A stretch of DNA of 58,137 bases from Flavobacterium phragmitis. GTDB taxonomy: Bacteria > Bacteroidota > Bacteroidia > Flavobacteriales > Flavobacteriaceae. The position numbers and the translations under genes are program-made. The notes below the pieces were generated by a model. That model was given only the letters and a program-made list of their open reading frames with translations, made no database searches and was not told where the DNA came from. The DNA lies in the NCBI RefSeq assembly GCF_900112575.1, contig NZ_FOMH01000021.1:1-58137 (forward strand), in the 5' to 3' direction. How positions within the stretch are numbered: position 1 is the first letter of the stretch; the number at the start of each line of letters is the position of its first letter. Of this stretch, positions 51,091 through 58,137 are shown piece after piece.

Positions 51091-51984
51091 ATGAAAAACA
51101 GTTGTTTAATTCCATTATGTACTCTCTCATTTATACTTTTTTTGGCCGGTTGTCCGGAAAGCAATTCTCAGTCAAAAGCAGCTAAAAAAATAAGTATAGA
51201 AAAGCAGATTAAAACCAAATTTGAAAATGAAATATTGCCTCCGGCTTCAAGTCCATGTTTTGCTGGAGCCTATTACAGAAAAGCATATTCGAGCAAAGAT
51301 TATTGGCTAGGAATAGGAGGAACGGTGACGTTGCCGGTTATAGCATACGATCCGTCAAGAACCAATCCTAAGAAATCGGGTGCCTATTTAGACAATGCAT
51401 CAGTGTATTTAGGAGGAAATTCAGACGAACAGGAAACAGATATTGGTTTAACCTGGGAAGTAATTCGTGAGACAGATGGTTCTATAAGTAAAGAACATAA
51501 AGCATTTCGTCCATTTTTGCGTCGCACGGGTTATAAATCAGGGCAAACTGCATATTATATGAATGCGCCAGCTGAAGCTAAATATTATTGGTATTCGGGA
51601 GAAACCGTTACAATGAGTCTTCAGTTGATTGAATCCAAAAAATTGAAATTTATTGTTGAAGGAGCCGGAAAAAAGTACGAACAAATATTTGATGTTGATG
51701 GTTATGACCCGACAGTTATGGCACAATACAAAAGAGTAAATGCAATCGATCAAGTAGCAAATGAAGGAAAACCAGCTCAGGCTACAACAGCAAAAGTAAC
51801 TGGTGCCAAATGGGTAGAAGCTTTTTTGTTTCGTTCTGTAGATGGAAATGTAGTAAAAGCACCCATGCATACGAAACGATTTACAGATATGCAATGTCCT
51901 GCCAAAAGTCACTTTAAATTGAGTTCTTTTGGCGAAAGTGGCGAATCAATTGATATTTTTGGTTCAGATAAAAAAAAAAAATAA
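51091..51984 (+). CDS. Unrecognised PUL-associated lipoprotein (copy B)
   Basis: A 297-residue lipoprotein (LFLAGCPESN, lipidated Cys near residue 23-24). It is the paralogue of the protein at 43916 along the whole mature length, sharing YLDNASVYLGG, ETDIGLTWEV, KAFRPFLRR, YYWYSGETVTMS, RVNAIDQVANEGKP and KRFTDMQCPA. The two cysteines at SPCF and QCPA are conserved in both copies and could form a disulfide. No known fold is recognised. It is 17 bases after GH20 and 25 before the DUF4434 gene. Keeping two copies in two blocks argues for a real function in the locus. Confidence 0.75.
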   Translation: MKNSCLIPLCTLSFILFLAGCPESNSQSKAAKKISIEKQIKTKFENEILPPASSPCFAGAYYRKAYSSKDYWLGIGGTVTLPVIAYDPSRTNPKKSGAYLDNASVYLGGNSDEQETDIGLTWEVIRETDGSISKEHKAFRPFLRRTGYKSGQTAYYMNAPAEAKYYWYSGETVTMSLQLIESKKLKFIVEGAGKKYEQIFDVDGYDPTVMAQYKRVNAIDQVANEGKPAQATTAKVTGAKWVEAFLFRSVDGNVVKAPMHTKRFTDMQCPAKSHFKLSSFGESGESIDIFGSDKKKK

Positions 51985-52009
51985 CTACTAAGCTATAAAA
52001 ACATAAAAA

Positions 52010-53110
52010 ATGAAAACCAGAAGAGATTTTTTGAGCCAATTAGGATTGGGAGCAGCATCTGCAATAAGTATTCCGTTATTGAGTTCTTTTGAGAGTGATT
52101 CGTCTATAAAAGACATTGAAAAGCCAGGGATAATTACTGATGAACGTCCGGAATTAGTAGTGCCTAAAGGAAATGCATTAAGGATTACAGGAACTTTCTT
52201 AGATGAAATTTCACATGATATTCCACATCAGAACTGGGGAGAAAAAGAATGGGATCGCGATTTTGCTCACATGAAAGCTATTGGTATCGATACCGTTATT
52301 ATGATTCGCTCGGGGTATAGAAAATTCATTACCTACAATTCAGAATATTTAATCAATAAAAGAGGCTGTTATAAACCAGGTGTTGATCTTTTAGATATGT
52401 ACCTGCGTTTGGCAGATAAACATAAAATGAAGTTTTATTTCGGATTATACGATTCTGGAGTGTATTGGGATACAGGAGATATGACAACCGAAATAGAAGC
52501 AAATAAATTTGTGATTGAAGAGGTTTGGAAAAAATACGGACATTACAAAAGTTTCTCAGGCTGGTATTTAAGTGGAGAGATCAGCCGTAAAACCAAAGGC
52601 GCTATCGAATCATTCAGAACTTTGGGACAACTATGTAAAGATGTTTCTGGCGGATTGCCAACTTTTATGTCGCCTTGGATTGATGGCAAAAAAGCAGTAA
52701 TGGCAGCATCTGGAAAATTGTCTAAAGAAGATGCCGTTTCTGTTCAGGAACATGAAAAAGAATGGGGTGAAATCTTCGACGGAATCAAAGGCGCTGTTGA
52801 TGCCTGTGCATTTCAGGACGGACATATTGATTATGATGAATTGGACGCCTTTTTCTCGGTAAACAAAAAATTAGGAGATAAATACGGACTAGAATGCTGG
52901 ACAAATGCAGAAACTTTTGACAGAGATATGCCAATTAAATTCTTCCCAATCAAATTTGAGAAACTGAGATTAAAACTTGAAGCAGCGCAGCGAGCTGGAT
53001 ATCAAAAAGGAATCACTTTCGAGTTTTCTCATTTTATGAGTCCGCAATCTGCTTATTTACAGGCGGGACATTTGTACGATCGTTACAAAGAATATTTCGG
53101 AATAAAATAG
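52010..53110 (+). CDS. DUF4434 TIM-barrel protein with Tat-type signal
   Basis: A 366-residue protein. MKTRRDFLSQLGLGAASAIS carries the twin-arginine RRDFL motif, so export by Tat, with a cofactor or folded state, is likely. The mature part resembles DUF4434 (PF14488): RITGTFLDEIS..., HMKAIGIDTVIMIRSGY, FYFGLYDSGVYW, GWYLSGEISRK, QDGHIDYDELDAFF and NAETFDRDMPIKF. The Glu in SGEIS and the Glu in NAETF are at positions suited to acid/base and nucleophile roles of a retaining barrel glycosidase, but no activity is known to me. It is followed after 42 bases by the sugar transporter. Confidence 0.8.
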   Translation: MKTRRDFLSQLGLGAASAISIPLLSSFESDSSIKDIEKPGIITDERPELVVPKGNALRITGTFLDEISHDIPHQNWGEKEWDRDFAHMKAIGIDTVIMIRSGYRKFITYNSEYLINKRGCYKPGVDLLDMYLRLADKHKMKFYFGLYDSGVYWDTGDMTTEIEANKFVIEEVWKKYGHYKSFSGWYLSGEISRKTKGAIESFRTLGQLCKDVSGGLPTFMSPWIDGKKAVMAASGKLSKEDAVSVQEHEKEWGEIFDGIKGAVDACAFQDGHIDYDELDAFFSVNKKLGDKYGLECWTNAETFDRDMPIKFFPIKFEKLRLKLEAAQRAGYQKGITFEFSHFMSPQSAYLQAGHLYDRYKEYFGIK

Positions 53111-53152
53111 AATGAAGATTATATTTTTAACTAACCAAAGCAACCACAAAAA

Positions 53153-54538
53153 ATGAATCAAAAAGAAAATTTTAAATACATAATCTTCCTATCTGTAATA
53201 GGTGCTATTGGTGGATTTCTTTTCGGCTATGACGTAGCTGTTATATCTGGTACTATTGAACAAGTAGCTAAACAATTTGGATTAGATAATGTCTCAACTG
53301 GCTGGTATGTTGGTTGTGCTTTAATCGGCTCAATTATCGGAGTTGCTTTTGCAGGAAAGATATCAGATGTTTTAGGACGTAAATGGACGATGCTTCTGGC
53401 AGCAACTTTATTTACAGTTTCGGCAGCAGGCTGTATGTTTGTAAACAGTTTTGAAGCTCTTATTTGGGCTAGAATACTGGGAGGAATGGGAATTGGTGTT
53501 GCTTCTGTTGTGTCACCGCTATATATTTCTGAGGTTTCCCCAGCACGTTTTAGAGGAACTTTGGTAACACTTTATCAATTAGCTATTACAGTTGGTATCG
53601 TTGCCTCTTATTTTGCCAATGCAAAAGTTTTAAGTTTAGCTACTTCTGGCCAATTTGAGGCAGAATGGACAAAAGTTATTTTCCAGACCGAATATTGGAG
53701 AGGAATGTTAGGATTGTGTGGCGTGCCTTCTTTCTTATTTTTCTTGATTATCTTTTTTATTCCAGAAAGTCCGAGATGGCAGATTTCTAAAAATAATCTG
53801 GAAGCAGCAGAAAAAACGTTAACACAATTATTTGGTGCACAGGAAGCTCAGGAACAAATGGAAAACACAAAGAAATCAATTTCAAATAAAGAAAAGTCAG
53901 ACTGGAGAATTTTATTTCAGCCGGGTTATAGAACCGCTTTATTTATCGGGATGAGTCTTGCAATTCTTGGACAATTCATGGGAGTAAATGTCATTTTTTA
54001 TTATGGGCCAATTATCTTTAAAGAAGCAGGAATGGCATCACAGGGATCACTGGATTTTCAGATTGTGATTGGGGTTGTAAACGTACTTTCAACTATTTTA
54101 GGAATGTATCTGGTAGATAAAATCGGAAGAAAACAATTAGTATATGTAGGAGTAACTGGAATGTTTGCCATGCTTATTGCTATCGGTGCTTATTTTTATT
54201 TACAATTCAACAATCCAAACATTCTGTTGTATTTAATCATTGGTTATATTTTCTTCTGTGCCATTTCAATTTGTGTTGTCATTTGGGTTTTAATATCAGA
54301 AATGTATCCAGTGAAAGTCCGTGGGTTGGCAATGTCAATGGCAGGTTTTTCTCTTTGGATTGGTTCTTATCTCATCGGACAGTTAACTCCTGTATTACTA
54401 GAATCGCTAAGTCCTGCAATTTCATTTTGGATTTTTGCAGTAATGTGTATTCCATATCTTTTAATAACACGTTTCTACGTACCTGAAACAACGGGTAAAT
54501 CTTTAGAGGAAATTGAAGATATCTGGATTGCTCATTAA
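53153..54538 (+). CDS. MFS sugar porter family transporter
   Basis: A 461-residue inner-membrane protein with 12 predicted helices. Sugar-porter signatures are present: GFLFGYDVAVISGTI in helix 1, GRKWTML after helix 2, SVVSPLYISEVSPARFRGTL near helix 4-5, PESPRW before the central loop, the helix 7 LGQFMGVNVIFYYGPIIF region, and PETTGKSLEEIED at the end. It resembles XylE/AraE-type proton symporters and probably imports the monosaccharide released in the periplasm. Its position at the end of the third block with no PTS genes suggests the sugar enters unphosphorylated. Confidence 0.92.
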   Translation: MNQKENFKYIIFLSVIGAIGGFLFGYDVAVISGTIEQVAKQFGLDNVSTGWYVGCALIGSIIGVAFAGKISDVLGRKWTMLLAATLFTVSAAGCMFVNSFEALIWARILGGMGIGVASVVSPLYISEVSPARFRGTLVTLYQLAITVGIVASYFANAKVLSLATSGQFEAEWTKVIFQTEYWRGMLGLCGVPSFLFFLIIFFIPESPRWQISKNNLEAAEKTLTQLFGAQEAQEQMENTKKSISNKEKSDWRILFQPGYRTALFIGMSLAILGQFMGVNVIFYYGPIIFKEAGMASQGSLDFQIVIGVVNVLSTILGMYLVDKIGRKQLVYVGVTGMFAMLIAIGAYFYLQFNNPNILLYLIIGYIFFCAISICVVIWVLISEMYPVKVRGLAMSMAGFSLWIGSYLIGQLTPVLLESLSPAISFWIFAVMCIPYLLITRFYVPETTGKSLEEIEDIWIAH

Positions 54539-54566
54539 TTTAATAAACGTTGACAATAATTTTTTT

Positions 54567-54702
54567 AAACACATAGAGACATAGTCTTTCATTATCTATT
54601 AAAGGCGTTTCACTTGCATAAAAGCACATAGCTATATGTGAGAAACTAGTTTGTTTCATTCAACTTTGCAACAGAAAGAAAAATCTATGTTTCTATGTGT
54701 TT
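54567..54702. repeat. Large inverted repeat between the two MFS genes
   Basis: Arms AAACACATAGAGACATAG (54567-54584) and CTATGTTTCTATGTGTTT (54685-54702) pair at 17 of 18 positions across a 100-base loop. The loop itself holds a CACATA-GCTA-TATGTG palindrome. It is one of several dispersed hairpin elements in the gaps of this window. The right arm ends 54 bases before the ATG chosen for the next gene. Confidence 0.65.
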
Positions 54703-54756
54703 CAAAAAACATATATTAATAACTTACTAATCCAAATTATCAAACCAAAACCAATT

Positions 54757-56031
54757 ATGAAATTTTCAAAGCTTGAAGCTAAAGAATCAAAATCAATTCT
54801 AAATGCAGCCGTAATTGTAGCGGCACTGGGATATTTTGTTGATATATACGATCTTTTGCTTTTCGGAATTGTTCGAACAGATAGTCTAAAAGATCTTGGA
54901 ATAACAGGCGATGCCATTCGCAATCAGGGGGAATATCTAATCAGCATGCAGATGTTCGGAATGCTGTTTGGCGGTATATTATGGGGAATTTTAGGAGATA
55001 AAAAAGGTAGGATCTCTGTTTTGTTTGGCTCTATCCTTATTTATTCGGTTGCCAATATCGCAAACGGAATGGTAGATACAATTGGAGCGTATGCCTTTTG
55101 GAGACTTATCGCAGGAATTGGACTTGCGGGAGAACTTGGAGCAGGAATCACACTTGTAGCAGAATCTCTTCCAAAAGAAAAACGCGGTTATGGAACTATG
55201 ATTGTAGCTTCTGTTGGAGTTTCTGGAGCCGTTGCCGCATATCTTATTTATGAGATTTTTCAGGACTGGCGTTTATGTTATTATGCAGGAGGAGTTTTGG
55301 GAATCTTATTATTGTTTTTAAGAATAAGTATTACCGAATCCGGAATCTTTAAAAAAGTTCAGGAACAAAACGAAGCCAAGGGAGATTTTTTATCGCTCTT
55401 TACTAATAAAAAAAGATTTTTTAAATACATCAATTGTATTCTGATTGGAATGCCGCTTTGGTTTTTGGTTGGAGTACTCATTACTTTCTCGCCCGAATTT
55501 GCAAAAGCATTAAACGTACAGCAGGCAGAAACAATAGAAGCGGGAAAAGCGATAGCATTTTGTTATGCAGGATTGGTCTTTGGAGATATCGCCAGCGGAC
55601 TTTTGAGTCAATGGCTAAAAAGCAGAAAAAAAGTGATGTATTGGTTTTTGGTGTTTAATCTTGCCATGATCTTTGTATATCTTTTGGCTGACGGAATCTC
55701 AACAACATTATTTTATTTATTGTGTTTAGTAATGGGGGCTTCTGTTGGATATTGGGTATTGTTTGTGACTATTGCAGCAGAACAGTTTGGAACCAACATT
55801 AGGGCTACAGTTACTACTACTGTACCAAACTTTGTACGTGGTTCATTGCCTTTAATCATATTAGTCTATTCCTATTTTAGAGATACCATTTTTGATAGCA
55901 ATATTATTAGTGCAGGAATGGTCGTAGGAACCCTTATATCTCTTATTGCATTGCTGGCATTGTCACAGTTAAAAGAAACTTTTCATGTGGACCTAGATTA
56001 TTCTGAAAAGCCTGATAAAACATATAGTTAA
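54757..56031 (+). CDS. MFS transporter, substrate unknown
   Basis: A 424-residue membrane protein. I choose ATG 54757 (MKFSKLEAKESK) because the in-frame ATG at 54697 lies inside the inverted-repeat arm and adds 20 residues of non-conserved sequence. It has 12 predicted helices with MFS signatures GILWGILGDKKGRISVLFGS (loop 2-3) and GIGLAGELGAGITLVAESLP (helix 4-5). It is not similar to the sugar porter upstream. It could carry a second product of the locus (for example an aminosugar, organic acid or peptide), or be unrelated. It is followed by a perfect terminator. Confidence 0.82.
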   Translation: MKFSKLEAKESKSILNAAVIVAALGYFVDIYDLLLFGIVRTDSLKDLGITGDAIRNQGEYLISMQMFGMLFGGILWGILGDKKGRISVLFGSILIYSVANIANGMVDTIGAYAFWRLIAGIGLAGELGAGITLVAESLPKEKRGYGTMIVASVGVSGAVAAYLIYEIFQDWRLCYYAGGVLGILLLFLRISITESGIFKKVQEQNEAKGDFLSLFTNKKRFFKYINCILIGMPLWFLVGVLITFSPEFAKALNVQQAETIEAGKAIAFCYAGLVFGDIASGLLSQWLKSRKKVMYWFLVFNLAMIFVYLLADGISTTLFYLLCLVMGASVGYWVLFVTIAAEQFGTNIRATVTTTVPNFVRGSLPLIILVYSYFRDTIFDSNIISAGMVVGTLISLIALLALSQLKETFHVDLDYSEKPDKTYS

Positions 56032-56172
56032 ATTATTTCATTAACCTATTTGAGTGGTTTAAAGGGTTTGGTTACCAATTGCACTAGTTGAATTCAATGC
56101 AGCGTTTTTTTAGTAAAAAATCAATTTTACTTGTAGAATATTGAAGAAGACTGTTTTTGGATAATTTGACGG

Positions 56173-56200
56173 AAAAGGAAGGTAGCAATACCTTCCTTTT
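56173..56200 (+). terminator. Intrinsic terminator with GCAA tetraloop
   Basis: Perfect 12-bp stem AAAAGGAAGGTA (56173-56184), loop GCAA and TACCTTCCTTTT (56189-56200). It lies 140 bases downstream of the MFS gene. The GCAA loop belongs to the stable GNRA class. Confidence 0.88.
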
Positions 56201-56324
56201 TATTATGAGGCTTGAAAAATATAGTTTAATTTTCTGATTCTTTAGAACAGCAATTAATTGAGAAATATTTTGAAAGGAAAGAGAAATTTACCTTCATTTA
56301 AATGAATTACTAAAAAACGAAATT

Positions 56325-57458
56325 ATGTACAGATTCCTTTTTTTATTTTACATCTTATGCCTTTTTTCAAATTGTAAAACGCTAAAAAATAACCCAATTA
56401 ATCAAGTTTTAAAGAGTGATAATAATGCTATAAAAAAAGTGGCAGGTGAGCCTGAATCCTACGAGTTACAAATTATATATACTGCTGTAAAAAGAAAAAA
56501 CAATGGAAAAGTTGTTTTAACAGATTATAAATTCAACGTTGATGCTTCAAATTATTATTATCCTGCCAGTACAGTTAAACTTCCTATTGCAGTTTTAGCT
56601 TTAGAAAAACTGAGCAAGATGAAAGGCGTTGATGTAAACACCGTTTTTGATGTTAATAATGGTGAAAGTAAATTTTCTTTTTCAGATGATTTGCGTAAAA
56701 TCTTTGCAGTAAGTTCAAATGAAGCAAGCAATGACTTTTATGAATTGATGGGACGTGACTATATTAATCAAGAATTAAAGAATAAAGGATTAAAAGAAGT
56801 CCGTATCGCGCATCGTTTATCAGCTCCAAATTCAGGAGCTTCAGAAACAAAAAAGATTAGCTTTTATAAAAATGATGGTGAGGGAATTACTATTCCAAGT
56901 GTTAGCGACAGTAAAATTACACCTTTGAAAATCAATAAAATATTAAAAGGTAAAGGATATTATGAGAATGGTAAACTAGTTAATGCGCCAATGGATTTTA
57001 GCAATAAAAATTACCTTCCGCTAGAAACACTGCACGGCATTATGAAAAGAATTATTTTTCCTGAAAATTTTTCAAAGAAACAACGTTTTGATTTATCACC
57101 AGAAAATAGAGAACTTCTTTTGTATGACATGCAGAATTTACCCAGAAATGCAGGTTATGATCCAAGCGAATATTATGATGGTTACTGCAAGTTTTTTATG
57201 TTTGGCGATACCAAAGGAGCTATTCCCAGCAACATAAAAATGTACAACAAAGTTGGTGATGCTTACGGAACATTAGTAGATTGTGCATACATCGTAGATG
57301 AAGTTAATGAAGTAGAATTTATAATCAGTGCAACTTTATTGATAAACGAAGATCAAATTTTCAATGATGATACTTACGAATATGACCAAATTGGATTACC
57401 GTTTCTAGGAGAGCTTGGAAGGGCTTTCTACGATTTGAATTTGAAGGAAAAAAAGTGA
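56325..57458 (+). CDS. Class A beta-lactamase-like serine hydrolase lipoprotein
   Basis: A 377-residue protein with a lipobox (LFSNC, Cys17). The beta-lactamase/PBP-type SxxK motif is PASTVKLP with Ser82 and Lys85. SSNEASN (about 131-137) is an SxN-type second motif. KVGDAYG near the C-terminus corresponds to the K-T/S-G triad with Gly-Asp. There is no ExxLN Omega-loop motif typical of true class A enzymes. It therefore matches the beta-lactamase2-type hydrolases (PF13354) more than a resistance enzyme; it may be a peptidase or esterase on the cell surface. It is a single-gene unit between two terminators, with no evident link to the PUL. Confidence 0.8.
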   Translation: MYRFLFLFYILCLFSNCKTLKNNPINQVLKSDNNAIKKVAGEPESYELQIIYTAVKRKNNGKVVLTDYKFNVDASNYYYPASTVKLPIAVLALEKLSKMKGVDVNTVFDVNNGESKFSFSDDLRKIFAVSSNEASNDFYELMGRDYINQELKNKGLKEVRIAHRLSAPNSGASETKKISFYKNDGEGITIPSVSDSKITPLKINKILKGKGYYENGKLVNAPMDFSNKNYLPLETLHGIMKRIIFPENFSKKQRFDLSPENRELLLYDMQNLPRNAGYDPSEYYDGYCKFFMFGDTKGAIPSNIKMYNKVGDAYGTLVDCAYIVDEVNEVEFIISATLLINEDQIFNDDTYEYDQIGLPFLGELGRAFYDLNLKEKK

Positions 57459-57524
57459 AATCATCATATAGGTATTTCATTATGTTTTTTTTGGATATAT
57501 AGGAGTAAATTCTATTTCTAGATT

Positions 57525-57561
57525 CCGACAGGTTTCCAAAATCTGCCGGTTTTGTTTTTTT
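57525..57561 (+). terminator. Terminator after the serine hydrolase
   Basis: Arms CCGACAGGTTT (57525-57535) and AAATCTGCCGG (57539-57549) pair with a G-U and one A-C mismatch. They are followed by a T-rich run to 57561. Confidence 0.7.
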
Positions 57562-57599
57562 ATACATATATATAATAGTGTATTCCTATTTTCTGGTAG

Positions 57600-57619
57600 A
57601 GACGCACCGCAGTGCGTCT
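57600..57619. repeat. AGACGCAC hairpin repeat
   Basis: AGACGCAC (57600-57607), loop CGCA, GTGCGTCT (57612-57619): a perfect 8-bp GC-rich stem flanked by TAG on the left and AC on the right. It is a REP-like palindrome of a type I remember from many genomes with dispersed repeats. Confidence 0.7.
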
Positions 57620-57737
57620 ACTGTGTATAGCGGATATGAGATAAGAAAGACGTGCAACTGGAAATTGGAATTTAAGTTTTCAGGAGCATTTTCCTGCTAT
57701 CCGCTTCACACGAGCGATAGCGAACTGACGAAGTAAT

Positions 57738-57766
57738 CTTTTGCTTTTTAAAGGAAAAAGCAAAAG
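57738..57766. repeat. Perfect 12-bp inverted repeat
   Basis: CTTTTGCTTTTT (57738-57749), loop AAAGG, AAAAAGCAAAAG (57755-57766). It could act as a terminator on either strand. It is immediately followed by the palindrome at 57774. Confidence 0.7.
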
Positions 57767-57773
57767 GATTTCT

Positions 57774-57787
57774 CCCGAAGCTTCGGG
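57774..57787. repeat. CCCGAAGCTTCGGG palindrome
   Basis: A perfect 14-base palindrome followed by ACTATCGGGG, related in sequence to the palindrome at 48685. It is probably part of the same dispersed element, together with CGAGCGATAGCG at about 57712-57723. Confidence 0.65.
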
Positions 57788-58070
57788 ACTATCGGGGCTA
57801 GGGCAGCTGTTTTGAGAAGAAAATTCCGGAAGGAAAAGACGTTTTCACAAGAAATCGAATTAAAAACCCAGCACCTTTGCGTGTTTTCGATGTCAAAAAG
57901 GGCGGAAAACAGGCTTTGTGGCTTGGCGCCTTTGCGGCAAAACAAGATAAATAATGGTCAAACGAGGAAAAACCCCACAAGGGAAGAAAAAACTTCAAGA
58001 TGTAAAGGGTCGGTTACCAGTGTGTTAAGAAAAAGAATGAAAAAAAGTCAAAAAAACATCCGAAAAAAGC

Positions 58071-58100
58071 TTGCGGAAGCGGAAAAAGGTTCTACTTTTG
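58071..58100 (+). promoter_or_regulatory. Strong promoter with full Bacteroidota consensus, probably of an rRNA operon
   Basis: TTG at 58071-58073, exactly 19 bases, then TACTTTTG (58093-58100), matching TTG-N19-TAnnTTTG. An A-rich stretch lies directly upstream. The following GCACCCGCAACAG and the lack of a coding start in the last 37 bases look like the leader of a ribosomal RNA operon as remembered from Flavobacterium. The promoter call is firm; the rRNA assignment is inferred. Confidence 0.75.
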
Positions 58101-58137
58101 CACCCGCAACAGCGAAAACGTTCACAGCAATACTGAC

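Larger units (their letters stand above)
57562..58070. other. Repeat-rich non-coding region before an rRNA-type promoter
   Basis: About 510 bases with no believable gene. The base composition is visibly less AT-rich than elsewhere. It contains the three palindromic elements listed separately and short CTTTGCG-type repeats (CCTTTGCGTG near 57871, GCCTTTGCGGC near 57929). It reads as a gap filled with dispersed flavobacterial repeats. The final A-rich stretch (58030-58068) could serve as an UP-like element for the promoter that follows. Confidence 0.55.

Noticed and set aside
56325..57458. Antibiotic-resistance beta-lactamase
   Set aside because: SxxK and KxG motifs are present, but the Omega-loop motif of class A enzymes is not seen, so resistance cannot be claimed.
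57748..57998. Two overlapping minus-strand frames near the right end
   Set aside because: They run across palindromic and dispersed repeats, and such frames arise by chance from repeat sequence; no domain is visible.

Overview
The window looks like chromosomal DNA of a Flavobacterium-type member of the Bacteroidota. The DNA is AT-rich. Several sites fit the Bacteroidota promoter consensus (TTG, about 19 nt, TAnnTTTG). There is a type IX secretion cargo with a gliding-type (type B) C-terminal domain next to a PorP/SprF and an OmpA partner, and a SusC/SusD polysaccharide utilisation locus (PUL). All calls come from reading the sequence and translations by eye; no database search was run.

Layout. 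(1) 1-477, minus strand: debris of an ISAon1-like insertion sequence, with the end of one transposase abutting the start of another copy. (2) 474-3278, minus strand: a compact operon of thioredoxin-like protein, ApbE flavin transferase, DUF4266 lipoprotein and DUF3570 outer-membrane-type protein. It is probably an envelope redox/flavinylation module. A VIT1/CCC1-type metal transporter follows (3391-4080). (3) 5271-23296, plus strand: a membrane-tethered TPR/AraC-type regulator, a 4,353-residue repeat adhesin with a type B T9SS sorting domain, then PorP/SprF and a PD40/OmpA protein. The last three form a secretion-and-anchoring cassette for the adhesin. (4) 23465-25584: a small P-loop nucleotide-binding protein and a lipoprotein resembling the mainly cyanobacterial DUF3370 family.

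(5) 25916-56031, plus strand: a large glycan-utilisation locus. It starts with a ROK (NagC-like) regulator. The first transcript block (27595-42661) encodes a GHL10-type TIM-barrel lipoprotein, a DUF5009/NagX-like membrane acyltransferase, a secreted FAD oxidoreductase with an SLH-like tail, an SGNH hydrolase, an AGE-family sugar epimerase, SusC, SusD, a second and divergent GHL10-type enzyme and a DUF5018-like surface lipoprotein. After a terminator the second block (42779-48413) encodes another GHL10 lipoprotein, an unrecognised lipoprotein, an L,D-transpeptidase-like protein and a GH92 alpha-mannosidase. The third block (48752-54538) encodes a GH20 beta-hexosaminidase, a second copy of the unrecognised lipoprotein family, a DUF4434 barrel protein and a sugar-porter MFS protein. 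A second MFS transporter follows. The content points to a glycan containing N-acetylhexosamine and mannose, such as an N-glycan-like or other HexNAc-rich glycoconjugate. The three GHL10 barrels, the duplicated unknown family and the YkuD-like protein leave a substantial part of the chemistry unexplained.

(6) 56325-57458: a class A beta-lactamase-like serine hydrolase. (7) 57562-58137: non-coding DNA rich in dispersed palindromic repeats, ending in a near-perfect strong promoter that probably drives an rRNA operon just beyond the window. No tRNA, rRNA or CRISPR array was recognised inside the window.
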